From: Bathymodiolus brooksi
Taxonomy: Eukaryota; Mollusca; Bivalvia; Mytilida; Modiolidae
Assembly: GCA_963680875.1 (NCBI GenBank)
Contig: OY804579.1
Span: 39,516,397-39,580,396, forward strand
Direction of reading: 5' to 3'
Length of the DNA: 64,000 nt
Positions 11,811-24,218 of the stretch are shown here, piece by piece. The notes beneath the pieces were generated by a model. It searched no databases and was not told the origin of the DNA. It saw only the letters and a program-made list of their open reading frames with translations. The position numbers and the translations under genes were made by a program. The first letter of the stretch is position 1. Each line of letters starts with the position of its first letter.

Positions 11811-11903
11811 GCGGATGAATATGTCTTTATTTACTCTGGTTTCCTTTTTAATATTACCTCGATTAGAACCAGTATAACCTGCTAACCTTGGGGAATTTTC
11901 GAC

Positions 11904-14900
11904 ATGGGAGAAATAATTAAGCCGTATGAAGGCAAAATCTTCAAATTGATTGACCGTCTTCCCATAAAAGATGAATTTGTACCAGCATATACAAAGCAGA
12001 AACGTTTTGAGACCAGCGTAGAAAATATACCTAAACGATTTGGTGTTGGAACCGGTTTCTTGAAAACCTTAACAAGATTCTTGGCAAAATCAGAAGTCGG
12101 AAAATATCCAAAGGAGTACAAACCCAGAATACACGGACCATACTACCCAAGTCGTTATTATGGAACAGGTATGTTCCAAGATTGCCCCAGCTATCTTAGA
12201 CAATAACCAATGGTCAATCTGTGTTAGGGGTAGACATTTTTTATTATTACTAAATATTAGCCACTGTGGCTAATGCAGTAATGGGTAATAATTTCTTTTA
12301 GCCACACTCAATTTCAGTCAGCCACACTAAATATAAACAAATAGCATAAAACAGTTGAAAGTTCAAAACTTTATTATTTAATTAACTAACAATAATAATT
12401 CATATATTATCATGATAAACAACAAACTTTGAACATTAGATAAACAGAACATTCAATATTCGTATGATTTTGTTGTTTTGGATCTCCTGTACTTGGCGAT
12501 CACAATACTGGTATACTAGTATTGCGCACAATACTGGTATACAAAAATATTCCAGTATTGTATTCTAGTATTGTTCCAGTATTGTTAAATTAGTTATTTT
12601 TGGGAGTATTGTATATATTAACAATACTAGAACAATACTAGAATACGATATGGGAATAAATTGATAACAATGTGTCAAGTCATTGTGTATTGTAGGACAG
12701 GAAATGGCAACATGAATTGACACTTTTTCAAAAGCAAAAAACACCAAAAAACATTATCTTATTTTTTTATTGATTTAAGCACTATTCACTATTTCATTAT
12801 ATAAGTATTGGGATAACATATTTGCAAGTTTTCAATAATAATGTTAATTATTCAAATGTTCATACACATCTGTTTATCAGGCAAATTCTCAAATCTCCAA
12901 TGGTTTTGTTTTAAAAAACCGTATGTTGGCGTAGGACATCCACAGTTTCTTGAGAATTGCTGATATTTTGCTGTAGTTGTTGTTTGGTCATTCTCATAAT
13001 ATTGTGTAAAGAATTTTTGATTGAGATAGCCGTCTCTATATTTGGATCATCAGCGATGTCATCCTCATTGTTGTCTTGTGTATTTGCAAGTAATCTCTTC
13101 CGATACTGGTACTCTGTTTCGTCATCTTGCCGTTTCCGTTGATGCCATCTATGAAAATGTATGATCATCTATAAAATAAATAAAATGTAAATTATCACAT
13201 GTTGTTTTATCAATTATTATATATCCTGGTATTGCATATTTTTATTTACGAACAGTATTGTTAACAATACTGGAATATGATTTTATACCAGTATTGTATT
13301 TTTTTTGGTAAAAAAATTACAATACTGGAATGATTTTTTATACCAGTATTGTCAACAATACTGGTATACCAGTATTGTGATCGCCAAGTACAGGAGATCC
13401 GTTGTTTTTTGCTGTGTGTGGCCGTTGGCATTGCCAAAAAAGGATAAAATAGATCCTTGGCACTTGGCCATGCTTGACCTTCTCGTTGTCAAATAAATTA
13501 CTGGTTTTAGATTCAAGCATAGACAGAAAGACAGACAGAATAAAGCGTAATTTAGGAAACTAGTCAGGGGATGACTAAATTCGAAACTATTTCCGGAATG
13601 GGACCCGGATAATGTTATTTCAACTGAAAAATCTACCGGAAATAATCAATTTGACCTGCTTTTTAAAATCATTTTGGATATTATAAATCGATCAAATCAT
13701 TGTCTATAACACATTTTATTCGAAGCAAGTTGACTTTTTACATAATAAAAGATCGTTGTCAGATGCACGCTCTAAAACAGGCCTCGACATTAACGTTTGT
13801 CCAATACCAGTGTAAACAGACGTCGGACAAGTAGATCTTGTATTACAGTTGTCCGACGCGACAAGTGAAAAAAATCAGATTCCCAAACGTGCCGGTACGA
13901 CGGACAAATCTATTTCCACTGGTATAAAATACTGGGTTTGTTGTATAAAAGAGCCCTGTTTGATCTCCGATTTGTCCATAATTTATTTTGATTAAAACTA
14001 AAGTGAAACGCCAAATCAAAACTTTTTTATTGTATCATTTATCGTTCCTCCATACGAAGTCCATTGACAAAATTAAAGTCGCAATCTCAGAAATGCTTTA
14101 ATGAACGGAAATATAAATATTTGAAATATAAGAACAAGAATCACTCCGGAACGGACACGTAAAAATTATCGGATATCAATTTTGCACCAAATTGAAACTT
14201 GTCTTTTGTGCAAAATACAATAGAGGACTTGATTTTGGGAACTATTGAAACCTTTGAAATGGACAAATATTACAAGCTTTTTCCTGATCTGGTTGAAAAG
14301 ATCCACTAAAATTTTTATTTCTCTGTGAATTTAAATAAAATACTTTGCTTTATTTATATCACAGGCACCTGTTTCTGGTAAAAAAAAAACAAACCAGAAA
14401 CAAGGATTTATATAACACTAATATGAGTTATTACAATTTGTGTGGTATTGGATCACAACACAGTAATATTTCAAAAGGAAAAAAAGGGGGGGGGGGGGGG
14501 GGGGTACATATAAAAATCACTGGTATGCAAGACTCCAATCAAGGTAGACAGAAATAAAAATGTGACATTGAATATATGTCCTTAAGGTAGTTATGAATAA
14601 AAAAAACCCAGAACAATTCAGTTCAGGCAGCTTTAACTATTTACTAAATTTGGGCAGGGTAACGTCAGAGGGGTCGCGAAACAGTGTTTCGATTAATCGC
14701 AATTGACTTCCCAGAAGTCACCCCACTTCTCCCTGTGAGCTCTCTGAAAGAGAAGTCACTTCTCCCTCTAATTTGAAAGTAGTGGGAGCCCTGGATAATT
14801 ATTCTCTAGTTTTTGTAATTTTTATTAATTTTTTCGGACAACTAAAAGATTGAGTCGGACAAGTACTTTTTTTAGTTAGTTGTCCGAAGGGACAAGTTGA

Positions 14901-17900
14901 AAAATATGTTAATGTAGAGGCCTGTAAAAGTTTTTCGTTCGCCAGTGTGGCTACTGCTACACAAATTATCCTTGCCACACTACCGTTATATTCGCAAAAT
15001 GCGATGTGGCGATCATCTACAGCTAACACAGTCAATGCAATGACGATGACAATCTCGTATTACACTAGCTGCGGAACCGTAGCCCTTAATGGTCCTTTTT
15101 TTTTTCTTTTTCTTTTTGGCGAACCATAGGGCTACAGATTTCACTCTCAAAAATTTGCGGAACTGCGACAAAGAATTCGTCGCATCTTTCAACAGTAATT
15201 TTCACAACAAAACGCTTTGTGAGAGCGGAGTCATGTGGATAACTCGTTTCGTTACATATTTATCTATCGCTTTTCATATTTACTTACTTATTATTATTAA
15301 TTTCTAGCTCATTATAATAAAAAATGTTTCGATACTAACTGATTTCACCTACTTAGTCCCACCATTTTGTCTGTGGTGTTCTCGCTTTGAGGTCACATGA
15401 CTTTTGAGAGATGACTCGAACAGCAAAACACGTGTTCGGTTTGTTTACATGAAAAACTTGAAAATGTTGAATGAGAGTTCACCTCAGTTGGAATAATCAT
15501 AGAAGAAAATAACATTTCTGGTTAATATATGTAAAATATTTCCCTCTAGGTTGAATAAATATTTCATTTCAGATAAAAAATCGCCATGCAAAACCTCTGG
15601 TAAACCGAACACGTGTTTTGCTGTTAGAGTCACCTCTCAAAAGTCATGTGACCTCAAAGTGAGAATACCACAAAGACAAGATGGCGGGACTAAGTAGGTG
15701 AAATCAGTTAATATCGAAACATTTTTTATTATAATGAGCTAGAAATGAATAATAATAAGCAAGTAAATATGAAAAGCGACGCTGTTGCGCAAATTTTTGA
15801 TAGGGTAAAATCCGTAGCCCTATGGTCCGCCAAAAAAAAAAGGACCATAAAAGGCTACGGTTCCGCAGCTAGTATTACACCTGACCTGCACAATGTCAAT
15901 GTATGCAATGTTTGCCCTGATAATTAAAAAGTATTTTAATGAACATAATGGATATATTAATACTACTACTAGTATATGAATCTAGACCGGTATTGGGTCC
16001 GTTTGCCCTTCCCGGGTTCGTTCGCCCTAAAAGTCTGTTCGCCCTGATAATTAAAAAGTATTTTAATGAACATAATGCATATTTTAATTTAAATTGTAAC
16101 TATTTAAGGCAGTATATCGATCTGAATGAGAGTGTAGTCTCGTTGAGATTAGGATTCCGAAGAAATTTTCTGTCTGTATCTACATCCTAGGTATTCCTTC
16201 TTTGAAATCCTAATCTTAATGAGAATAAATGAGAGTGCAGTGAAAGAAGGGAGAGAGTATGTGCAGTTATTGTTAATTGTTTGTTGAACTAACTATGAAT
16301 GATCTCAATGAAAAATAAATACTTACTATCTACTTGCACTCGTTTTTTGTTATATTCTTGGTATATAGTTGGAAAAATCCAAAAACCTTTGCCATTCCCA
16401 TATTTGGGAATCGTTGTCTGTTGAACATTTATGAAAGATCTCCATAATTTCCATGTTCAACAGACACCATACAGTTTCAATTTATTTGAAATAAAAGCTA
16501 ATGTATAATGGTCACATATAATTTCTACAGACTCTCGATTCACTCATCTTTACCTGCTTTACTTATTACTAGGGACTGCAATCAGGGTGCCCAGTGACTT
16601 TTGAAACTGGGGGTACAATGGGGTACAATTGCTGTTTTTTCCTTAACTTTGTACCCCTGCATATAGAAAGTCCCTACAATTTTAGGGGTACAGGGCCTAT
16701 TTTGAGGGTAAAAAAAACCTCTGCAGAGGGTAAATGGGCATGCTGTGCAATGTTAACTTTACTTGTCGAAATATACACTTTTTGGCATGCCTAATATTTA
16801 AAATTTCTCAATCTATTATCTATACAGACCATTAAATATAAATTATACTTCATTTATTTTTAATATCGTACATAATTATCGGAGCGAACGGACCCACTTT
16901 TAGGGCGAATGGACCCGGAACCATCTAGACCTAGTTCTATGGTCTGGTCACACACAAAAAAGAAGACCATAAGAGCTACGGTTCCGGAATCATATCGTGC
17001 TAATCTCGTCACAGTGCTGTTAACTTTTATTATGGATATTAAAAGTTGGAGGATACAAAACGAAAAGTATCTTGAGAGCCAAATCTCATCGAAATTACAT
17101 GGTCAGGCCAGTTCCAAAATCTCAGAAACAGAGGCAAAATAGAAACCCCAACACACACATACATGACAGCTCACTTTCTTCCCTTGATACAGACACTTCA
17201 ATAAAAAGTGAAGGGGCTAAGCTAGCTTTATTAATCCAAACCTCCCCTCAGTGAAATGATGGTGTCATTGATTGTTGTCCCTAAATTTTGCAGGTTGCTA
17301 CCAGGCCCATTGTATCCAAATTAAAACTACACATTTATATTGCCTTCTCATTATTAATTAATACAACCAGTTTTAATTAATCACATGTGTTTTTGTAGCT
17401 ACCCCATTAGCGGAGGTAAAGCTTGCTGAAGTTCCCAAGTGGATAGCTACCAGAGAAAAATCATTCACATCTTTTGCGAGAATGATTAGCAGAGGTATGA
17501 TTAATAATTACTCATTAATAGTTATGAATATAATAGTAATTTCAGTTATTAGACTGACAATGATGTGTCACTGCAACTCTTGTTGATTATCAGACAATGT
17601 TGGGGGCCATCGTGGCCGTGATCGTATGGTAGTTGGATTTACAACTACCTTAGTATGCATTCAGTGCCTATCACCACTGATGTTGTGAGTTCGAACCTCG
17701 ATCAGGGCGAGGTGTACAACATTATGTGAAAAGTTTGTCAGTGACTTGCGACAGGCTGGTGGTTTTCTCTGGGTCCTCCGGTTTCCTCCACCAATAAAAC
17801 TGATCGCCACGATATACAATGTAGCTGTAATATTGTCGAAAGTGGCATTAAACACCATCAGACAAATAATCAAACAGACAATGTTGTGTCATTACAACTT

Positions 17901-19343
17901 TTGTTGATTAGGATAAATAAAAATTACCGGTATATATGAAACAATGAAATGAAAGAATTATATTTATTTCTGCTTTTAATGCTGAAAATTTCATGAAAAT
18001 TGAGTAAGAAATGACTTGACAAGAAATTTAAGAAAAATCATGGTTTTATATGAAATATACAGGGAAATATTGGTTTTATACATTTAAGATATATCTGAAA
18101 TAAATTCTAATTTGTTGGTCCAATATAATTCAGTTATATTAGTAATAAATTCAAATTAATGTATACTTGCCTCTAAAAAGGTAACAAATGATCACCCAGT
18201 TGGAAGGAGTTGCTTAACTTGTATATAAAGGTTGTGTATAACGAATTTGTGTTTGGACAGAACATTCTACCTGTGTTTCTTTTATGTTTTATATATGTAA
18301 TTTTTCTTTTACTATAAATTATATATTCATTTTAGCATTTTGGAAATGGAATTTAACATATCTTCAACCCAAACGTCCAGGGATGACTCCATTATACCAG
18401 ATGGCCTGTTTCTGCTCACTATATTTCTTCATCTGGAAATATAAATCCCACAGTAAGTACATTGTAAGAAGTACAATATATGTCTAGTATATCTTAATAA
18501 TTTAAATGAAATGATATTATTTACTCTTTCAAAACTAGGTTCAATTTAAATGGGTAGATATAGTTTTATTAATTCCTGATTTTTCTTTGAAAAATTATCA
18601 AAAATGGAATTCGTTCATCTACCATATCCTGATCACCCACAGGTGACAATCACAAACAGTACAATTGTAATTTTAATTTCATCTTATGGTTGCAGTGCAT
18701 CTGACCTCGTAAGACGTGGACTGCTGTATTATCATTGCTTTGCATTTGTTGTCATATATAGTACATTAACTTTTACATTTCATCTTAAAAACCTCTGAAT
18801 CCTACACCATCATGAAATTTTGTAATTGTCATAGAAAGTATTTTGTATTTTTTTCTATATCGAATAAAAATCCTAGAAGGTGGCCATCACTGCAATGGAG
18901 AAAATGTAAAACATGGCAAATACATTATTGTTATTTGTAGATGTAGATTCAGGTTTGCACTAATATAGTCCCCAAGGTCAATGGAACATTACCTTGTACA
19001 CTAAACATTAAGTATTATGAGATAAAAACAAGGTTATCCAGGTGCTCCAGAACAATTTACATCCCTGTCCTGTTAATGGCACCTGTTGGGAAGTCATATA
19101 TTTCTGTTGATGGGACAAAATAAAAACCATTTTAGCCTAAACTTTATATATATTTACACTTACACTGAGGGGAAAATTAACAAATCACACTTACACGGAG
19201 GTGGACATTTACAAATATTTAATATTATAACCCAATATTTTATTAATATTTACACTTACACCCAGGGGACAATTACAATCCAAAATTTTATTTATAATTT
19301 TGTTTATATTACAGTTAATGAAAGACATGCTAAATACCATTGA
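11904..19343 (+). CDS. ATP5MF: Mitochondrial ATP synthase subunit f, complete four-exon gene
   Basis: Coding exons are 11904-12168, 17399-17494, 18336-18452 and 19315-19343. Introns are GT-AG and every junction is phase 1, giving 168 residues. Residues about 68-88 (YPKEYKPRIHGPYYPSRYYG) match the start of insect subunit f. Exon 2 gives EVKLAEVPKWIATREKSF, exon 3 a single hydrophobic span (MACFCSLYFFIWKY) after PKRPGMTPLYQ, and exon 4 the typical ERHAKYH end. By family knowledge subunit f is a one-pass inner-membrane protein of the Fo sector, important for ATP synthase dimerisation. Odd feature: about 67 residues precede the usual start, with a basic segment (IPKRFGVGTGFLKTLTRFL). No other in-frame Met occurs before the conserved part, and a stop lies 24-22 bases upstream of this ATG in genomic frame, so this start is favoured unless an upstream exon splices in. 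Intron 1 (5.2 kb) is packed with DNA transposons, and a TIR element ends 93 bp before the ATG. Confidence 0.9.
12480..13400. mobile_element. TIR element F (921 bp) with 'CAATACTGGTATA' arrays and an exon-like insert
   Basis: Perfect 8-bp duplication GTTGTTTT (12472-12479, 13401-13408). Ends GGATCTCCTGTACTTGGCGA inverted on the right, followed by arrays of ACAATACTGGTAT/TCCAGTATTGT. On the minus strand 13168-12911 an 85-residue frame follows a TTTTATAG acceptor-like site and reads MIIHFHRWHQRKRQDDETEY then a Gln/Asn-rich acidic helix. I do not recognise it. Lies in ATP5MF intron 1. Confidence 0.87.
13778..14924. mobile_element. hAT-like TIR element G with 'TCGGACAAGTA' subterminal repeats
   Basis: Ends CAGGCCTCGACATTAAC (left) and the inverse GTTAATGTAGAGGCCTG (right), flanked by TAAAA on both sides (13773-13777, 14925-14929). 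Subterminal units GTCGGACAAGTAG, GTTGTCCGACG and TCGGACAACTAAAAG repeat. Its end resembles that of element J (CAGGGCACGAAATTAACG). It contains a 19-base G run at 14486-14504. The sequence on both sides (12270-12330 and 14944-15010) carries inverse TAGCCACAC units, perhaps an outer element. Confidence 0.6.
14486..14504 (+). repeat. G(19) homopolymer
   Basis: Nineteen consecutive G residues after an A-run. It lies in element G within ATP5MF intron 1. Length may vary between individuals or be a sequencing approximation. Confidence 0.8.
15066..15871. mobile_element. Snap-back TIR element H (TAGCTGCGG family)
   Basis: Perfect 9-bp duplication GTATTACAC at 15057-15065 and 15872-15880. Ends TAGCTGCGGAACCGTAGCC inverted. 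The two arms stay complementary nearly to the centre, including ATAAAAAATGTTTCGATA, TCACCTACTTAGTCCC and CAGCAAAACACGTGTTCGGT, with a loop at roughly 15460-15595; the left arm has about 100 extra bases (15175-15280). Transcripts across it would fold into a long hairpin. It lies in ATP5MF intron 1. Confidence 0.88.
15989..16922. mobile_element. TIR element I (934 bp), 'GTTCGCCCTAAAAG' units
   Basis: Perfect 9-bp duplication ATCTAGACC (15980-15988, 16923-16931). Left end GGTATTGGGTCCGTTTGCCC, right end inverse GGGCGAATGGACCCGGAACC, both followed by GTTCGCCCTAAAAGT-type units and GATAATTA. A stretch of about 40 bp beginning GCCCTGATAATTAAAAAGTA occurs twice: once inside (from 16038) and once just outside (from 15915), suggesting an older broken copy next to it. 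Confidence 0.83.
16935..16990. mobile_element. Fragment of a TAGCTGCGG-family MITE
   Basis: CTATGGTCTGGTCACACACA..., then AAGACCATAAGAGCTACGGT and TCCGGA, resemble the right arm of elements B and H (ACCATAAAAGGCTACGGTTC). No partner arm found. Confidence 0.5.
17604..17874 (+). mobile_element. SINE family A, full-length copy with 12-bp target duplication
   Basis: Perfect duplication CAGACAATGTTG at 17592-17603 and 17875-17886. Head GGCCGTGATCGTATGGTAGT, box-B-like GAGTTCGAACC, body GGTTTCCTCCACCAATAAAA and tail AAGTGGCATTAAACACCATC. In ATP5MF intron 2. Confidence 0.9.
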
Positions 19344-19664
19344 AGACAGACAATATTAGTGTACTAGTAGATTGTCAACAAAAGAAACACTTGTTTGTTT
19401 ATAATAGATTTTGACCAAAAAAAGTGTTGAATTGTTAATGCTGTGTTTCAGTTTGTGGAAAGAGCTTGAACATATATACAATCAATTGAATGAATATATG
19501 AAATTATTGTGTTAATAGTTTTCTTGTCTTGACATGAAACAATGATGGATGAAGGGAAGAATTAGAGATCACACTTTGCAACATTGTCGTCTAGTCATGG
19601 TTCTAGTTTTTCAAATCATCACACCCGTCTTGTTTATAAATGAACCTTCATTAAGCTGGGATGT

Positions 19665-19812
19665 TAGGCTGTCGTGGTCGTGATCATATGTGCAATCAGT
19701 GCCTATCACCACTAACGCTGAGTTCGAACCCCGCTCGGGCAAAGTGTACTCGATACACAACATTTTGTGATAAAGTTTGTCAGTGGTTTTCTCGAGGTAT
19801 TCCAGTTTCTAG
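19665..19812 (+). mobile_element. SINE family A, internally deleted and 3'-truncated
   Basis: Head GGCTGTCGTGGTCGTGATCA lacks the GGTAGTTGGATTTACAACTA part, then GCAATCAGTGCCTATCACCA, GAGTTCGAACCCCGCTCGGG and GTGTACTCGATACACAACAT. Ends near TTCCAGTTTC. Confidence 0.75.
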
Positions 19813-20344
19813 ATAAAAGAAATGTAAATCTCATTTGATGTCTGCAAGCTCCAACATTCTGATAAAATTTATTTTTCTCTTTCCATCTTTTATGTCATTT
19901 GGAGATAAGAATCCTCTGTTAACTCATTGGAACTGAGATATATCAATTTTGTTAGGAATTTAGCCAACATATGGAATAAAGTGGTCATTTCATTATTAGC
20001 TAACCAAGAACATAATAACATGTATAACTATTACTACCACTTTGTGTCATTTGTTGTTGACTGCATCCTTCATAGTGTAATAACATTTTAGGTCAAATAG
20101 AGGCAAAACTTTGCAGGATTGTTCATTTGGTTAACCTCATCAGAATTTGTGATTTTTGGTGAGGATCCCAACAAAATATTTAAAATGGCCACCATTCAAT
20201 AATGTAATTTGATTGCCTGAGCCTCATAGCTCCATTTTTGAATTAAAGCACCTAGGGTCTTAACACAATGTTGAGGACCACCCAAGTAGTTTTTCTGGCT
20301 ATATTTGTGGTTTTTGATTTGATACATGTAATTGCAATATTAGA

Positions 20345-20710
20345 ATTTTATGAGAGAGATATTGTTGTTTATTGTCAAATGAGCAATTTTTCAGCTATAT
20401 CATGGATAGAACAAGTAAATTTTTGTATGAGATTGTAACGATGTTTAGTTTTTGTAGTAGACAACCAACAAGAGTTTGGATTTTATAGTTCTAGATCACC
20501 GAAACAGGTAAGAAATGTCTCCAATTTTACACATTACCCCGTCTCAAAACCAACCAGGATGAACCAGTTTTTGCTATTACTCCTTTATGCCTAGTGCTTA
20601 GTGGAGAAGCAGAAAAATACAAAATTTTAGTCTGGTTTAACCCAGCGATTGAACACACGATCTACCACCCTCAAGATTAACATGCTAATCACTACCCACC
20701 AAGCAATCGA
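20345..20710 (-). mobile_element. SINE family B, diverged copy
   Basis: Shares with other family B copies GAGCAATTTTTCAGCTATAT at its 3' side, then TTTTTGCTATTACTC, TAGTGGAGAAGCA and an inverted tRNA-like head near 20640-20700 (ACCCAGCGATTGAACACACG, ATCTACCACC). Diverged in the middle. Confidence 0.55.
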
Positions 20711-22512
20711 ATATATGCTACACTCCCACTAACATCTGGCAGAACCCGATTAGTTGTCATGTCCAGATTAACTGACACGATCCACCGATGAAAACAGCTG
20801 GTAAAATCTAACGGTGCCCTTCAAGATATTTTTTATTATCACATTGCATAATGGTCTGATTAATTGATATTTTAAATAAATATTCATATATGAAAGTTCA
20901 TCTTGATATGACTTCTAATTGGGTTCTGTCAGATGTAAGAGGGAGGGTCGGGTAGCATATTGTAAAAGCTTATTTTAATCTGATTTGGTTATGGAAGACC
21001 GTGGCAACAGATACAAAGTGATTAAAATATCTCAATTGGTCCTATAGAAGTGAGCTAAAACTAATCTTCATTGTCCAAAGATAATCTCTTCAAATGGTAT
21101 TCTTATCTGATTCTGCAATTCAGAACAATTTGAAAAATAAATATTAGTGTTGGACAAATAACGTGGCAAAAAAATGAATGTCCTATGATCATGGCAAAGG
21201 GAGATAACCCAAAAAATTGACAATATTTAGAGATTTTATTAGCAATATAGACACTTGAATAATAATTGTACTTACAAAAGATCACATACATTGACACAAT
21301 ATAACCATCACATTTATAACAAATCAGTCATTTAATATATAGAAAAAAAACCTGAGAAATGTCATTTACAATGTATTTATGACAAGGTGAAGGCAAGATA
21401 TATGTAGTTAGTAGGATTTTTTATATAACAGGTTGAGACAAACATATTCATTTTATTGAGGACCATGAAATGAATATTCAAGCCAAGAGTTTGCTTTCAA
21501 ATGATTAGCAGTTTCAAAGAAGATTAAAGTTGTCATTTGCTTGTGGCAATTTTGGATATCTGATCCATACAAAAAAAAATGTAAAGGAATCTAGGTTCTG
21601 ACTTGGGACACACAAATTTAGACTGCATTGCTAACAATGGCTGGTATTGGTTAAATTATGAAAAGAAAGTTGAAACAGTGATGGTCATCAATTCCATAAA
21701 AAAATCGCCTTAACTGAACTCACTTAAAAAAAACCCCAGCTGCCATGATGTTGGAACTCCAGGTCCTGCCTTGGGACAGGCACAAAAATATGACAGGGTT
21801 AAATCGGTTAATGGCATCACAACCCTTTCCTCTTGATAATTTGATAACGGCAATACATATTTAAATAAATGATAAAAAAACCTGTACAGATTCACTTCCA
21901 CTCAAAAAGACCACGTACTATCATGAAAATGTATGACAACATAAACATGGACAAAAAGACCACGTACTATCACAAAAATGTATGACAACATAAATATGAA
22001 CAGATTGCTCGTAGTTAACAGACTACTAGCTAGGAAGGTAGAATCTGTTTGTTAAAGATCATTACTCTTTAGACAAAAAAATCATTACTGATACTTCTTC
22101 CAGACTGCATATCAATTATAGTTATGAACATCCAAATCATGTTTGTAGTTTCTTGGAAAAAGCTTTCAATTCATTTTACTATAGTTAAACAATGACAATT
22201 TTGAAAGGAACCATCCAATGACACAAGTGATATTTCTGTAAAGTTGGGTTTCAATGGGGACAAGTTTGTGAGAAAAAGTATGAAAGGTGCAGAGTTAACA
22301 GACAAAGTGATGACAAAACCTCATTATAAAATGGTCATACTTAAATCACTTGGACCAAAGGTCAATGTCAGATAAAAAACAAAGGTCATTGTCTAGTAGT
22401 TGTTTTTGAGAAAGATCACAGGTCAGTATATCAAGGGTCATATTGGATACCTTTAGAGGATGTAAGTAGTCCTTGAAAATGCCAAAGAGCATAATTAAGA
22501 TGGATTTGGTTT

Positions 22513-22743
22513 ATGGTGTTTAATGCCACTCTTAACAATATTTCAGTTATATCGTGGTGGTCAGTTTTATTGGTGGAGGAAACCAAAAAAGAGTACCCTG
22601 AGAAAACAACTGACCTGTCGCAAGTCACTGACAAACTTTATCACATAATGTTGCATCAAGTACAATTTGCCTGAACGGGATTCAAACCCACAATGTTAGT
22701 GATAGGCACTGATTGCACAGGTAGTTGTAAATCCAACTACCAC
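22513..22743 (-). mobile_element. SINE family A copy
   Basis: Inverse consensus: GGTGTTTAATGCCACTCTTA, ATATCGTGGTGGTCAGTTTT, AAGTCACTGACAAACTTTAT, ATAGGCACTGATTGCACAGG and AGTTGTAAATCCAACTACCA. Confidence 0.85.
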
Positions 22744-23014
22744 GACTAAAATGTTTATTTCAATAACTGCAAATGAAATTGACAAATATTTATAGGAGAG
22801 AAAAAAATGTCAAACAATTATAGGACAAATTATTGCAAACAGTTGAAGGCAAAAATGTGTAATTTATTTTGTGAAAATAACTTTTTAACCTTTTTATAAA
22901 GACCAAAATTAGTTAATAGTAACCTGTTTTACCTTTGTAATAAAAAAAATATGGTACCTCTATAGCTAGCTATCAAACTATCGAAGTTTGATCAATAACT
23001 AATAAGGCAATAAG

Positions 23015-23277
23015 GGTTAGGGTTATGGTGTTTAATGCCACTTTAAACAATATTTCAGTTATATCGTGGTGGTCAGTTTTATTGGTGGAGGAAACCGGAG
23101 TACCTGGAGAAATCCACCGACCTGCCACAAGTCACTGACAAACATTATGACATAATGTTGTATCGAATACACCTCACCTCAGTGGGATTCTAACTCACAA
23201 CGTTAGTGGTGATAGGCACTGATAGCATAGGTAGTTGTAATTCCAACTACCATATGATCACGACCACAACAGCCCCA
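23015..23277 (-). mobile_element. SINE family A, full-length copy with 14-bp target duplication
   Basis: AATAAGGCAATAAG (23001-23014) and AATAAGACAATAAG (23278-23291) flank the copy, one mismatch. All family segments present from GGGTTATGGTGTTTAATGCC to ATGATCACGACCACAACAGC (reverse orientation). Confidence 0.88.
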
Positions 23278-24218
23278 AATAAGACAATAAGACACAACAT
23301 ACAATGTAGGGTCTCCCACTTCATCGAAAGAGACAAGTAAACTATCGTTTTATTGTAAAACAAATGAGACATTTAATAAATATTTTATATTTAACATTAC
23401 AAACAGTTTATTGAACAATAACAAATGGAAAATTATATTCTAAAAAAGACAACATATACAAAAAAGACAACATAAACAAATATTGTTTGATTGGTTTAAC
23501 CAATGTACAAGTTAAATAAATATACCGTGCAAAATGAGAATATTATATATATGAAATATGTTGCATTTTAAATTTCTTTACAAAATAATGCACAATATTT
23601 CAGAAAACAATTTTTCGTCTAACCAATTACAATTAAAAAAATAACATACTGTGCAATATAGGAATATTTTATACGAAATATGTTGTTTTTTAAATGGTTT
23701 ACAAAATAATGTGCAAATATTTCGAAAAACAATTTTATGTAAAGCAGCATAAAAAATTGAGTAATGTACAGCAGGGGAAGAAAATTTTGGCAGATTATTT
23801 TATTTCAAAATTAAAAGCAAAATAGAAATGTTAAAATATTGAACTTTCATACTAAAGTTTTCTATGGTAGATTAACTGATTTATACATCGAATTGCTTTG
23901 AGCATTATTTTGCTATACAATTGTAGCATCATGAGCAAGAATACAAATGTGAAGTGTAATGAAATGATATTTTTGTAAACTACTATATTTTAATATTATT
24001 GTATAAATTTATTTATCATATACTTAGTACTAAATAAAGGAAATTTACATATATAATACTGAAAGAACATTACGACTGTATTTGTCTGCCGTGACCGATA
24101 TCGATATCATCGCCCCTTTATCATACCCCTTAAAATGATATTGATCACGTGTCGACGTCACAATTCATAATACAGAACAAGACTTTCTCATGTTTAAGTA
24201 TATGATAAACATAATATG

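Noticed and set aside
14345..14557. 70-residue open frame with a Lys/Gly run
   Set aside because: The run is the translation of the A-rich tract and G(19) homopolymer within a transposon.
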